Assembly (NCBI RefSeq): GCF_029338515.1
Contig: NZ_CP119988.1
Location: 372,001 to 436,000 of the forward strand
DNA length: 64,000 nt
Direction: 5' to 3'
DNA from: Haloglomus litoreum
GTDB lineage: Archaea; Halobacteriota; Halobacteria; Halobacteriales; Haloarculaceae
A model generated the notes under the pieces. It made no database searches and had not been told where the DNA came from. It worked only from the letters and a program-made list of their open reading frames with translations. Shown piece by piece: positions 9,371-16,659 of the stretch. The position numbers and the translations under genes are program-made. Positions within the stretch are counted from its first letter, which is position 1. The number at the start of each line of letters is the position of its first letter.

Positions 9371-9392
9371 AATTCGACGGGCTTTTCAATAG

Positions 9393-9406
9393 TTAGGGTG
9401 GCCTAA
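9393..9406. promoter_or_regulatory. Proximal TTAGG-N4-CCTAA operator of binding-protein gene 1
   Basis: TTAGGGTGGCCTAA, ending 5 bp before the ATG at 9412. A TATA-like stretch (TTTTCAATA, about 9382-9390) lies between the two operators, about 22-30 bp before the ATG. The transcript is therefore probably leaderless, and bound regulator would cover the region between TATA box and transcription start. Confidence 0.8.
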
Positions 9407-9411
9407 AACGT

Positions 9412-10560
9412 ATGGCAGACCACAGCGGTCGCGGCGTGTCGCGCAGGGACGTGCTGACAACCGGTGCCGGCGTCGCCGGCGCAACGCTGCTCGCGGGCTG
9501 TTCGGAGGGGTTCGGTGGAACCGGCGGCGGTGACGGTGGCGACGGTGGCGACACCTACACCGTCTCGATGGCGCCGACCGGCGAGGTGTCGTTCGACCGG
9601 CCGCCGGAGTCCGTGGCCCACTACTTCCCCGGCTACGCCGACATGGCCGTCGCGGTGGGCCACGCGGACAGCGTCAACTCCGTCGGCGTGGTGAGCCGCT
9701 ACCACGTCGACCACTACGACGAACTCGACGGGGTCTCCATCGACAAGTCGTCGCTGACGGAACTCGTCGGCGAGAGCGGCATCGACAAGGAGCTGCTCTA
9801 CGACCTCGACAGCGACCTCCACATGATCGACCCGGAGTGGCTGGTCAACAACGGCTTCTTCGGGTTCGAGCAGGCGGACATCGAGGAGCTGTCCGAGAAC
9901 GTGGCCCCGTTCCTCGGCAACAGCATCTTCCGCCGGACGGACAAGTGGCACGACTACCGCTTCTATACCCTGTACGAGGCGTTCGGGAAGGTCGCCAAGG
10001 CCCATCAGGAGGAGGAGCGCTACGAGTCCTTCCGCGCGTTCCACGACGACTTCCTCGCGGCGCTGCAGGCGTCGCTGCCGAGCGCCGACGCCCGCCCGAA
10101 CGGACTGCTCTGCTTCGCCGGCTCCGACGAACCCGAGGCGTTCAGCCCCTACCGGCTCACCGACAAGGGGACCAACAAGAAGCCGTTCCGCGACCTGGGT
10201 ATCCCGGACGCGCTCGCCGGGACCGGCATCGAGGGGCTCTCGACGACCGAGCGCGGGCAGATTGACTACGAGGCGATGCTCCAGGTCGACCCGGACGCGC
10301 TGTTCGTCCGCGGCCACGAGGACAAGAGCCGCGGGGAGTTCGAGGACACCGTCGTCGCGTTCATGGAACAGCACGATACTGCCAGCGAGCTGACCGCGGT
10401 GCAGGAGAACCGGGTGCTCCGCGGCGGCCCCATCTACCTCGGGCCCATCCAGCACCTGTTCGTCACCGAACGGCTGGCGCTGGAGCTGTTCCCGGACACC
10501 TACTCCGGCGAGCTGTTCGACCGGGATGAATTGGCGGGTATCATCACGGGAGATAAGTAA
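9412..10560 (+). CDS. Iron/siderophore ABC transporter substrate-binding lipoprotein 1
   Basis: A 382-residue extracytoplasmic solute-binding protein of the FepB/BtuF-like type. It begins with a Tat signal (SRRDVL, 10-15) and a lipobox LLAGC with the lipidated Cys at 30, then a Gly/Asp-rich spacer and VSMAPTGEVSFDRPPESVAHYFPGY-like opening of the first lobe. It is a paralogue of the two genes at 11648 and 12865: all share the TYTVSMAPxGxVxF opening, the 'DPDALFVRG' strand and the C-terminal LFDRxxLAxI. ATG 9412 directly follows the operator pair. It presumably delivers ferric siderophores to the permease at 15520. The ligand is unknown; other metal chelates are possible. Confidence 0.9.
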   Translation: MADHSGRGVSRRDVLTTGAGVAGATLLAGCSEGFGGTGGGDGGDGGDTYTVSMAPTGEVSFDRPPESVAHYFPGYADMAVAVGHADSVNSVGVVSRYHVDHYDELDGVSIDKSSLTELVGESGIDKELLYDLDSDLHMIDPEWLVNNGFFGFEQADIEELSENVAPFLGNSIFRRTDKWHDYRFYTLYEAFGKVAKAHQEEERYESFRAFHDDFLAALQASLPSADARPNGLLCFAGSDEPEAFSPYRLTDKGTNKKPFRDLGIPDALAGTGIEGLSTTERGQIDYEAMLQVDPDALFVRGHEDKSRGEFEDTVVAFMEQHDTASELTAVQENRVLRGGPIYLGPIQHLFVTERLALELFPDTYSGELFDRDELAGIITGDK

Positions 10561-10684
10561 AATATTCGGCATATATGTGGCAGAAAAACAGAATTCTAAA
10601 CATAGGTGGCCCACAAAACGATTAACGTACAGAGTGCGAATGCATCGCCGCCGGATTCACCATACCCCGCAACGACGGCCCCAC

Positions 10685-11590
10685 ATGGATCTGACCCCCC
10701 TCCTCGATGCCGCCCGTGAGGGCCCCGAGGCGTTCGCCGCCGCCTGCCCCGACGACGGCGACGCCCGGCACGAACTCGCGACCGCGCTGCGCGAACGCGC
10801 CGAGAGCGACCCCGACGCCGTCGCCGATGCGCTCGCCGGCCTCGCGCCGCTGCTGGCGGACGACCGCGATTCGACCCGACTGCTGACGGCGAAGACGTAC
10901 CTCGCGGTGGCCGAGGCGCGACCCGGCGCGGTTCCCACGGCGCCGCTCCGCGACGCGCTCGACGACGACTTCTACTACGTCCGGGGCCGGGCGGTCCAGG
11001 CGCTCGGGCGGGTGGCCCGCGCCCGCGGCGAGGTCGACCCGTCGTTGCTCGCGCGCCTGCTGAACGGGCTCGAACTCGAGCGCGAGGAGTCCCGCGAGCG
11101 CTACGCGGGCGCGCTGGCCGACTGCGCGCTGGCCGACGCGGCGGCGCTCCGCACCCTCGTGCCCGACATCGCCGACGCGCTCGACGACGACTCCGCGGTG
11201 GTGCGCTACCACCTCGTCACGGCGCTGGCGGCGGTCGCCGAGGTCGAACCGGGCTGGGTGGCGGACGTGGCTGACGCGCTCCGTGAGCAGCTCGCGGACG
11301 GGGAGTCGTACGTCGCCGGCCGCGCGGCCGAGGCGCTGGGGTACGCCGGGGTCGCGGTCGACCGCGCGGTGGCCGGCGATGGGGGCGACGCCGACGACGA
11401 GGCGCTCGCCTTCCGGGACGAACGGGTCGCGTTCGCGGCCGGCGACGCCCCGACAGCCGACCTGCCCGCCATCGCCGAGGGCCACGACGACGCGGCCGAG
11501 GCGGTGGCGGCGCCCGACGAGCAGGGCGACCCGGCGCTCCCCCCGGGCCATCCAGGGCACCCGGCGGGACCGGGTGGCCTCGGCCAGTGA
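10685..11590 (+). CDS. HEAT-repeat protein
   Basis: A 301-residue, Ala-rich helical protein without signal peptide. Degenerate HEAT repeats of about 40 residues are visible, for example FYYVRGRAVQALGRVAR, SAVVRYHLVTALAAVAEVEP and ESYVAGRAAEALGYAG. These form superhelices used for protein contacts. The last 70 residues are acidic then Pro/Gly-rich and probably disordered. ATG 10685 was chosen because the frame upstream is out of family character and reads back into the binding-protein gene. It sits between iron-uptake genes, and its stop overlaps no gene but ends 1 bp before the next operator. A role in assembling or controlling the uptake system is only a guess. Confidence 0.75.
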   Translation: MDLTPLLDAAREGPEAFAAACPDDGDARHELATALRERAESDPDAVADALAGLAPLLADDRDSTRLLTAKTYLAVAEARPGAVPTAPLRDALDDDFYYVRGRAVQALGRVARARGEVDPSLLARLLNGLELEREESRERYAGALADCALADAAALRTLVPDIADALDDDSAVVRYHLVTALAAVAEVEPGWVADVADALREQLADGESYVAGRAAEALGYAGVAVDRAVAGDGGDADDEALAFRDERVAFAAGDAPTADLPAIAEGHDDAAEAVAAPDEQGDPALPPGHPGHPAGPGGLGQ

Positions 11591-11591
11591 T

Positions 11592-11605
11592 TTAGGCCGG
11601 CCGAA
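11592..11605. promoter_or_regulatory. Distal operator of binding-protein gene 2 (one half-site degenerate)
   Basis: TTAGGCCGGCCGAA: the left half matches perfectly and the right half has one change (CCGAA for CCTAA). It is again exactly 36 bp upstream of the proximal site. Shared bases TCGACGGG follow it, as after the 9357 site, so the whole promoter block looks duplicated along with the binding-protein gene. Confidence 0.7.
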
Positions 11606-11627
11606 ACATCGACGGGTTCTTGTATCG

Positions 11628-11641
11628 TTAGGCGAGCCTAA
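11628..11641. promoter_or_regulatory. Proximal operator of binding-protein gene 2
   Basis: TTAGGCGAGCCTAA, ending 6 bp before ATG 11648. A TATA-like CTTGTATC (about 11619-11626) sits between the two sites. Layout and spacing copy the promoter at 9357-9411. Confidence 0.8.
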
Positions 11642-11647
11642 AACGTA

Positions 11648-12862
11648 ATGCCACGACGACCGACGCGGCGCGACGTACTGGGCGCGGGAGCAGCGGCGGG
11701 TGCGGGTCTGCTCGCGGGCTGTACGAGCGATGGCGACGGCGGCTCCGGCGACGGTTCCAGCGACCCGACGGCCACCGAGACGGACACCTCCTACACGGCC
11801 GAGTTGTTCCCCGTCGGCGAGGTGGAGTTCGAGTCCGTCCCGGAGTCGCTGACGACGTACAACATGGGCTGGGCGGACATGGTCGTCTCGCTCGGGCAGG
11901 CCACCAAGCTCCGGACGAACCGGCTGAGCGCGCCCACACTGTTCTACGACCGGTTCGACATCGACTACGACACCGACTACGCGGCGCTCTGGCAGAACGG
12001 CGGCTGGTCGAAGGAGGTCATGTACGACCGCGACCCCGACGTGTTCCTCTTCGACCCGAACCTCCTCGAACAGTGGGACGACAACTGGGCGGCCGAGGAC
12101 ACCGAGGAGCTCCGGTCGAACGTCGCCCCCTTCTTCGGCTGCCACAACCGCCGCATCCGCGGCGACTGGCAGATGGAACTGGGCTACCCCGAGCAGGCGC
12201 CGACGATGCTGGAGGCGTTCCAGAAGGTCGGCACGGTCCTCGACGAGGAGGCGCGCGCCCAGGCGTGGCTCGACCTCCACGCGGACCTGCAGTCGAACCT
12301 GCAGGACCGCCTGCCCGACGACGCCGAGTCGCCGTCCATCGCGCTGATCAACAGCGGCTCCAGTCCAGAGAAGGGGAAGTTCTACGTCCTCAACCTGGCC
12401 CAGGACGGTTACGAGATGAAGCCGTACCGCGACCTCGGGCTGGTCGACGCGGACGCGTTCGAGGGCGTCGAGACCGGCCAGTACGGCGAGACCGACTACG
12501 AGACCCTGCTGGAGGTCGACCCCGACGCCATCGTGGTCCACTGGGGCATCACGACGGGCTCGGTGACCTTCGACGGCGACGGCGCGTTCGACGCGGCCGA
12601 GTTCCAGAAGCGGTTCGTCACGCCGATGGAGGAGTCCAGCGCCGGCAGCGACCTCACCGCGGTCCAGGAGGGGCGCGTGCTGCCGGGTCCCACCGCCGAA
12701 CAGGGGCCGCTCGTCAACGCCTTCCAGACCGAACTGACCGCGCGCCTGTTCTTCCCCGAGACGTTCGGCGAACTCGACCTCGACGCGCCGCTGGACGTGC
12801 CCGAGGAGGAGCAGCTGTTCGACCGCCAGCGGGTGGCGGATATCCTCGACGGGAAGGTCTGA
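11648..12862 (+). CDS. Iron/siderophore ABC transporter substrate-binding lipoprotein 2
   Basis: A 404-residue solute-binding lipoprotein, paralogous to 9412-10560 and 12865-14088. The signal is PTRRDVLGAGAAAGAGLLAGC, with the Tat Arg pair at 7-8 and lipid-modified Cys at 25; a Gly/Asp/Ser spacer follows. The first lobe opens with SYTAELFPVGEVEFESVPES, and the C-terminus ends LFDRQRVADILDG. Family members bind ferric siderophores or haem-like ligands between two alpha/beta lobes joined by one helix. The start directly follows a paired operator, and gene 3 begins 2 bp after its stop, so 2 and 3 are co-transcribed. Confidence 0.9.
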   Translation: MPRRPTRRDVLGAGAAAGAGLLAGCTSDGDGGSGDGSSDPTATETDTSYTAELFPVGEVEFESVPESLTTYNMGWADMVVSLGQATKLRTNRLSAPTLFYDRFDIDYDTDYAALWQNGGWSKEVMYDRDPDVFLFDPNLLEQWDDNWAAEDTEELRSNVAPFFGCHNRRIRGDWQMELGYPEQAPTMLEAFQKVGTVLDEEARAQAWLDLHADLQSNLQDRLPDDAESPSIALINSGSSPEKGKFYVLNLAQDGYEMKPYRDLGLVDADAFEGVETGQYGETDYETLLEVDPDAIVVHWGITTGSVTFDGDGAFDAAEFQKRFVTPMEESSAGSDLTAVQEGRVLPGPTAEQGPLVNAFQTELTARLFFPETFGELDLDAPLDVPEEEQLFDRQRVADILDGKV

Positions 12863-12864
12863 TC

Positions 12865-14088
12865 ATGACGGGCGACGACACCGGAACGACGGCAGCACCG
12901 ACCCGCGAGACACCGACCCGCCGCGCCCTGCTCGGTGCGGGCGCCACGGCGGGCGCGGGCCTGCTCGCGGGCTGTACAGACTCGCTGGTCGGTACCGGCG
13001 GCTCCGGCGACCCGACCGCGAGCCCGACCGACAGCTCGTACACGGTATCGATGGCTCCCGTCGGCCAGGTCGCCTTCGATGCCGTCCCCGAGGACGTGAT
13101 GGTGTACAGCCTGCTGTACGCGGACATGGCGGTCGCGTTCGGCCACGGCGACGCGGTGAACTCGCTGGGGTTCGACGCGGCGGCCGGCGGCAACACGCTG
13201 GACGCCTACTACGAGCGGCTCCCGGGCGTCTCGTTCGAGTACGAGGACCTCACCCAGCTCAACAGCGGCTCCGGCGACATCCGCGTCGACCAGGAGCTGC
13301 TGTACGAACTCGACAGCGACCTCCACCTCGCGGACCCATGCCTGTTCCGCTCGTTCGACGGGTGGGGTGCCGCCGACATCGAGGCCATCCGCGAGCAGGT
13401 CGGGCCCTGGTTCGGCAACGTCTACAGCCGGAACCACGGCCAGCCGCCCGAGGGCTGCCGCGAGGGGTACGAGTACTACACCCTGCCCGAACTCGCCGGG
13501 CGCGTGGGGGCGGTGTTCCGCGAATCCGAGCGCGCCGCGGCACTCCAGTCGGTCAGGGAGGACCTGCTGGCGACCATCGAGGACGGCCTCCCGCCAGAGG
13601 ACGAGCGCCCGACGGTCGGCGCGGTCATCTTCTCGCAGGGGACGTTCTACCCGTCGAACATCAATTCGACGGGGTTCGCGAACGCCCACGTCCGGCCGCT
13701 GGGTGCCGTCGACGCGTTCGACGATGTGGACTACGACACCACCTACGGCTACGAGGGGCTGCTGGAGATAGACCCCGACGTCATCCTCCACCAGTTCGGC
13801 ATCGCCTCCTACTACGACGTGGGGAGCATCCGCGAGACGGTCGCGAACGACGAGGTGGGGGCGGAGCTCGCGGCCATCCGGAACGACCGGTTCTACCCCT
13901 CGGGCACCCCGACGCAGGGGCCGCTGATGAACCTGTTCCAGCTGGAGATGACCGCCAAGCAGCTCTACCCCGAGCAGTTCGGCGCGTGGCCCGGCTACGA
14001 GGCCGGGGCGCCGTACCCTGAACTCCCCGAGGGCGAACGGCTGTTCGACCGCGAGCGCGTGGCGAGCATCGTCCGGGGGGAACCCTGA
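12865..14088 (+). CDS. Iron/siderophore ABC transporter substrate-binding lipoprotein 3
   Basis: A 407-residue paralogue of the two preceding binding proteins. A 17-residue hydrophilic N-tail precedes the Tat pair Arg19-Arg20 and the lipobox LLAGC with Cys37. The first lobe opens SYTVSMAPVGQVAFDAVPED and the C-terminus ends LFDRERVASIVRG. It has no promoter of its own: it starts 2 bp after gene 2 and its stop overlaps the next start by 1 bp (TGATG). The three proteins diverge strongly in the ligand-facing middle, so different ligands are likely, although only one permease/ATPase pair is present nearby. Confidence 0.9.
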   Translation: MTGDDTGTTAAPTRETPTRRALLGAGATAGAGLLAGCTDSLVGTGGSGDPTASPTDSSYTVSMAPVGQVAFDAVPEDVMVYSLLYADMAVAFGHGDAVNSLGFDAAAGGNTLDAYYERLPGVSFEYEDLTQLNSGSGDIRVDQELLYELDSDLHLADPCLFRSFDGWGAADIEAIREQVGPWFGNVYSRNHGQPPEGCREGYEYYTLPELAGRVGAVFRESERAAALQSVREDLLATIEDGLPPEDERPTVGAVIFSQGTFYPSNINSTGFANAHVRPLGAVDAFDDVDYDTTYGYEGLLEIDPDVILHQFGIASYYDVGSIRETVANDEVGAELAAIRNDRFYPSGTPTQGPLMNLFQLEMTAKQLYPEQFGAWPGYEAGAPYPELPEGERLFDRERVASIVRGEP

Positions 14089-14555
14089 TGCCCGACGACG
14101 CGGCAGCGGCACTGACCCGGGCCCGCGAGCGGGTCGAGGAACTGGCCGACCCCGACGGCGCGTTCGCGGTCGCCTGCGCGGAGACGGGCGTGCGGCCGCC
14201 GCCGGTCTGGGGCTCGCGCTTCCCGTCGTTCGAGGCCGCCGAACGCGCCCGCGACGCCGCGGTCGCCTACCGCGAGGCGCTCCGTGAACTCGACCCCTAT
14301 TGCGAGCAGTACGACCTCGTGGTCTGCGAGGAGACCGACTCCTCGCTCGGCTTCGCCAGCGTCCGCGAGACGACGGCCGGCCGCCGGGCCAACGGCCTCC
14401 CCCGGACCCGCCGGACCGTCACGCTGGCGGGCGACGGCCGCGACGAGTGGCTCCGCGTCGAGAACGCGCCCATCGTCGACCTCGTCGGGCCCGAGGCGCT
14501 GCTCGACGACGAGGTGGTCGAGCGGCAGCTCCGGACGATGGGGGGCGAGCGATGA
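14088..14555 (+). CDS. Conserved haloarchaeal hypothetical protein of the iron cluster
   Basis: A 155-residue soluble protein, not recognised with certainty. The N-terminal half is helical and acidic (LTRARERVEELADPDGAFAV, then FEAAERARDAAVAYREALRE). The C-terminal half has beta-like segments (YDLVVCEETDSSLGFASV and RRTVTLAGDGRDEWLRVENA). No signal, membrane segment or metal motif is seen. It overlaps binding-protein gene 3 by one base and the next gene by four, so it belongs to the same iron-regulated operon. It may be an intracellular partner, for example in siderophore handling, but nothing in the sequence proves this. Confidence 0.7.
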   Translation: MPDDAAAALTRARERVEELADPDGAFAVACAETGVRPPPVWGSRFPSFEAAERARDAAVAYREALRELDPYCEQYDLVVCEETDSSLGFASVRETTAGRRANGLPRTRRTVTLAGDGRDEWLRVENAPIVDLVGPEALLDDEVVERQLRTMGGER

Positions 14556-14818
14556 CCGGGGACGAGCCGGCGACCGATACCGACGTGGCTGCCACGTCCG
14601 GGAGCGGGCAGGACTCGGTCGCTGCGGCCGAACCGGGGGCGATGCGCGCCCGGACGTGGTCCCTCGCCGCCAGCTTCCGCGACCCCGCGGACTACGGCAT
14701 CCCCTCGCTGCCCGAGTGGACCGTCTATCACGGTGATGGCGGGGCGATGGCACTCGGGCCCGAGGACGGTGACGGCGTGTTCATCGCCGCGGACGATCCG
14801 GTGCCGGTCCGGCGGTAG
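14552..14818 (+). CDS. Small conserved hypothetical protein of the iron cluster
   Basis: An 88-residue protein that closes the operon from 11648. The first 30 residues are acidic and Ser/Ala-rich. The rest has a compact core with YGIPSLPEWTVYHGDGGAMALGP-like sequence ending FIAADDPVPVRR. I do not recognise a function. The ATGA overlap with the upstream gene supports the start at 14552 and translational coupling. The convergent regulator gene ends 15 bp away. Confidence 0.65.
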   Translation: MTGDEPATDTDVAATSGSGQDSVAAAEPGAMRARTWSLAASFRDPADYGIPSLPEWTVYHGDGGAMALGPEDGDGVFIAADDPVPVRR

Positions 14819-14833
14819 TACCGTCGCGACCCA

Positions 14834-15250
14834 CTACTCCTCAGTGTCGTCCTCCCCGACGGCGACGGGCCCATCCAGCCCCGACGGGACCTCCGCGTCG
14901 TACGGCAGCGTCTCGACCAGTTCGGCCGCGACCTCGTGGTCCATCACCGCGGCCATCTCCATCGCCTTCCCCTCGTGGTCGTCGAGGTCGAGCACGCTCC
15001 GGAAGAACCACGAGAGCAGGACGTACGTCTCGTGCAGCTCCTCGGCGCGGGCCCGGCCCGCGTCGGTGAGCGCGACGCCCTCGTACGGTTCGTAGTCGAC
15101 CAGCCCGTCCTCGCCGAGCTTGCGGAACATCTCCGAGGCCGTCGCCGGCGACCGGCCGAGCCGCTCGGCCACCCGCCCGGGCGAAACCGGCGGGTCGCCC
15201 TGGTGCTCGGCGATGTACAGCGCCAGCACGTACTCGTCCCGCCCGCTCAT
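14834..15250 (-). CDS. DtxR/MntR-family metal-dependent transcriptional regulator
   Basis: A 138-residue regulator with the two core DtxR domains and no SH3-like C-terminal domain, so it is the short archaeal Idr/SirR-like form. The winged helix is at about 5-60 (VSPGRVAERLGRSPATASEMFRKL is the helix-turn-helix; DYEPYEGVALTDAGR the wing). The dimerisation/metal domain follows, with HETYVLLSWFF (His73) and DDHEGKAMEMAAVMDHEV (His92). The position equivalent to DtxR Glu83 appears to be Val, so the metal site may differ. A perfect TTAGG operator lies 90 bp upstream, next to its probable promoter, which suggests autoregulation. It is the obvious candidate for binding all six operators. Confidence 0.88.
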   Translation of the reverse strand: MSGRDEYVLALYIAEHQGDPPVSPGRVAERLGRSPATASEMFRKLGEDGLVDYEPYEGVALTDAGRARAEELHETYVLLSWFFRSVLDLDDHEGKAMEMAAVMDHEVAAELVETLPYDAEVPSGLDGPVAVGEDDTEE

Positions 15251-15336
15251 CCGCCCGCCCTCCGCGCGGGGGCGCCTCGGCCGCGCGTCCGGCTGCCCCG
15301 CCGGTCCCGTCCGTCGATGACTCGCGCACTCACCAT
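15247..15336 (-). CDS. Possible 29-residue leader ORF of the DtxR-family gene
   Basis: A small ATG-started frame lies between the operator and the regulator gene. It starts 5 bp after the operator, where a leaderless transcript should begin: TATATTTA lies about 20-27 bp upstream of its ATG on the minus strand. Its TGA overlaps the regulator's ATG as ATGA, the usual coupling arrangement. The peptide is very Arg-rich (MVSARVIDGRDRRGS...), so it may be a translated leader or merely the 5' untranslated region. No alternative start exists in the regulator's own frame upstream of 15250. Confidence 0.35.
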   Translation of the reverse strand: MVSARVIDGRDRRGSRTRGRGAPARRAGG

Positions 15337-15340
15337 GATT

Positions 15341-15354
15341 TTAGGCTAGCCTAA
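15341..15354. promoter_or_regulatory. Operator of the DtxR-family gene (perfect palindrome)
   Basis: TTAGGCTAGCCTAA is fully self-complementary and differs from the classical DtxR core TTAGGTTAGCCTAA at one base. It lies between a TATA-like TATATTTA (15354-15361, minus strand) and the probable start of the regulator transcript, suggesting autorepression. Only a single site is present here, unlike the paired sites at the binding-protein genes. Confidence 0.8.
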
Positions 15355-15475
15355 ATATACAAAACAATTCGGGTCCGCCGCGCCGCTCGCGACGGCGCTG
15401 GCGCCGGCCTGCCGGGGCGGCCGGCGCACCCGTCTGCGGCCCAGAGGAACCCCGAACCGCAACCCTCATGAATGC

Positions 15476-15489
15476 TTAGGTTGGCCTAA
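15476..15489. promoter_or_regulatory. Operator of the FecCD permease operon
   Basis: TTAGGTTGGCCTAA, a single site 30 bp before the permease ATG. A tiny frame, ATG 15501 to TGA 15530, begins 11 bp after it and overlaps the permease start. The permease start itself has a Shine-Dalgarno-like GGAGGGG about 7 bp upstream, unlike the leaderless binding-protein genes. Confidence 0.78.
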
Positions 15490-15519
15490 AATACAACGAG
15501 ATGTTCACGGAGGGGCTGG

Positions 15520-16659
15520 ATGGCGACTGAGACACGCGAGGTGCTGGGTCGCGAGGTCGGCTGGCTGGACCGCTCGCTCGCGGTGACCTGTGCGGCGGGG
15601 CTCGTCGTCACCGTGCTGGCGGGGCTGGTGCAGGTCCGCTTCGGCGCCTACGACATGACGTTCTGGCAGGTCGTCGGCGCCGTCTTCGACCCGCTGGTGT
15701 GGTTTCGGCCGAACGTGCTGGCGTCGTTCGTCCTCGGTGACGGCCTGGCGAGCGCGCTCGGCTTCCGGACGGAGTTCGACCTGCCGACGACGACGCTCAT
15801 CGTCTGGAACGTCCGCCTGCCGCGCGTCCTCGTGGGCGCGCTGGTCGGCCTGAACCTGGCGCTCTCGGGCGCGGTGTTCCAGGCGGTCACGCGCAACGAA
15901 CTCGCGAGCCCGTTCATCCTCGGCGTCTCCTCGGGGGCCGGCTTCGCCGTCCTGCTGACGCTGGTCGTCTTCGCCAACTTCGCCGCGCTCCTCCCGCTGA
16001 CGGCGGCGCTCGGCGGTACCGTCGCCTTCCTCGTCGTCTACGCCATCGCGTGGCAGGGCGGCACCTCCCCCGTCCGCCTCGTCCTGGCGGGCGTCATCGT
16101 CGGGACCGTCCTCAACTCGATGCAGACGGCGCTGTTCTTCTTCGCCTCGGACCTGGGCACGGTGCAGGCGGCCATCGCGTGGACCACGGGGTCGCTGACC
16201 GGCGTCGACTGGGAGCAGGTCCGGATGATTCTCCCACCGACGCTGCTCGTGCTGCCCGGCGCCGTCCTGGGCGCGCGCTACCTGAACGTCCTCCTCCTGG
16301 GCGAGTCGACCGCGAGCGCGCTCGGGATGCGCGTCGAGCGCGCGCGCTTCCTCCTCTCGGCGCTGGCCATCCTCGCGGCCGCGGCCGCGGTCGCCGTCGC
16401 GGGCATCGTCGGCTTCGTCGGCCTCATCGTCCCGCACATGGTCCGCACCGTGGTCGGGAGTGACTACCGCCGGCTGATGGTCGGCTGTGCGTTCGTCGGC
16501 CCGGCGCTCCTCGTCGCGGCCGACCTGGGTGCGCGCCTGGCCTTCCAGTTCGCCACGGGCGCGCCCATCCAGCTCCCGGTCGGCATCGTCACCGGCCTCG
16601 TCGGCGGGCCGTACTTCCTCTACCTGATGCGGCGGGAGCAGAACCTGGGTGACCTCTGA
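15520..16659 (+). CDS. FecCD-family iron-siderophore ABC transporter permease
   Basis: A 379-residue BtuC/FecCD-type permease with about ten membrane helices. Family landmarks are WNVRLPRVLVGALVGLNLALSGAVFQAVTRNELASP near residue 90-125 (written in part: LPRVLVGALVG and NELASPFILG), GVSSGAGF, and the cytoplasmic coupling region ASALGMRVERARF followed by GFVGLIVPHMVR. It passes ferric chelates delivered by the binding lipoproteins. The ATG is preceded by GGAGGGG, and the stop overlaps the ATPase start by one base. It is slightly long for the family because of an N-terminal tail and a stretched loop after helix 1. Confidence 0.93.
   Translation: MATETREVLGREVGWLDRSLAVTCAAGLVVTVLAGLVQVRFGAYDMTFWQVVGAVFDPLVWFRPNVLASFVLGDGLASALGFRTEFDLPTTTLIVWNVRLPRVLVGALVGLNLALSGAVFQAVTRNELASPFILGVSSGAGFAVLLTLVVFANFAALLPLTAALGGTVAFLVVYAIAWQGGTSPVRLVLAGVIVGTVLNSMQTALFFFASDLGTVQAAIAWTTGSLTGVDWEQVRMILPPTLLVLPGAVLGARYLNVLLLGESTASALGMRVERARFLLSALAILAAAAAVAVAGIVGFVGLIVPHMVRTVVGSDYRRLMVGCAFVGPALLVAADLGARLAFQFATGAPIQLPVGIVTGLVGGPYFLYLMRREQNLGDL

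Noticed and set aside
10622-12541. Antisense frame of 639 residues across the HEAT and second binding-protein genes
   Set aside because: It is antisense to well-supported genes and operators, is rich in Val/Arg/Gly, and has no recognisable domain.
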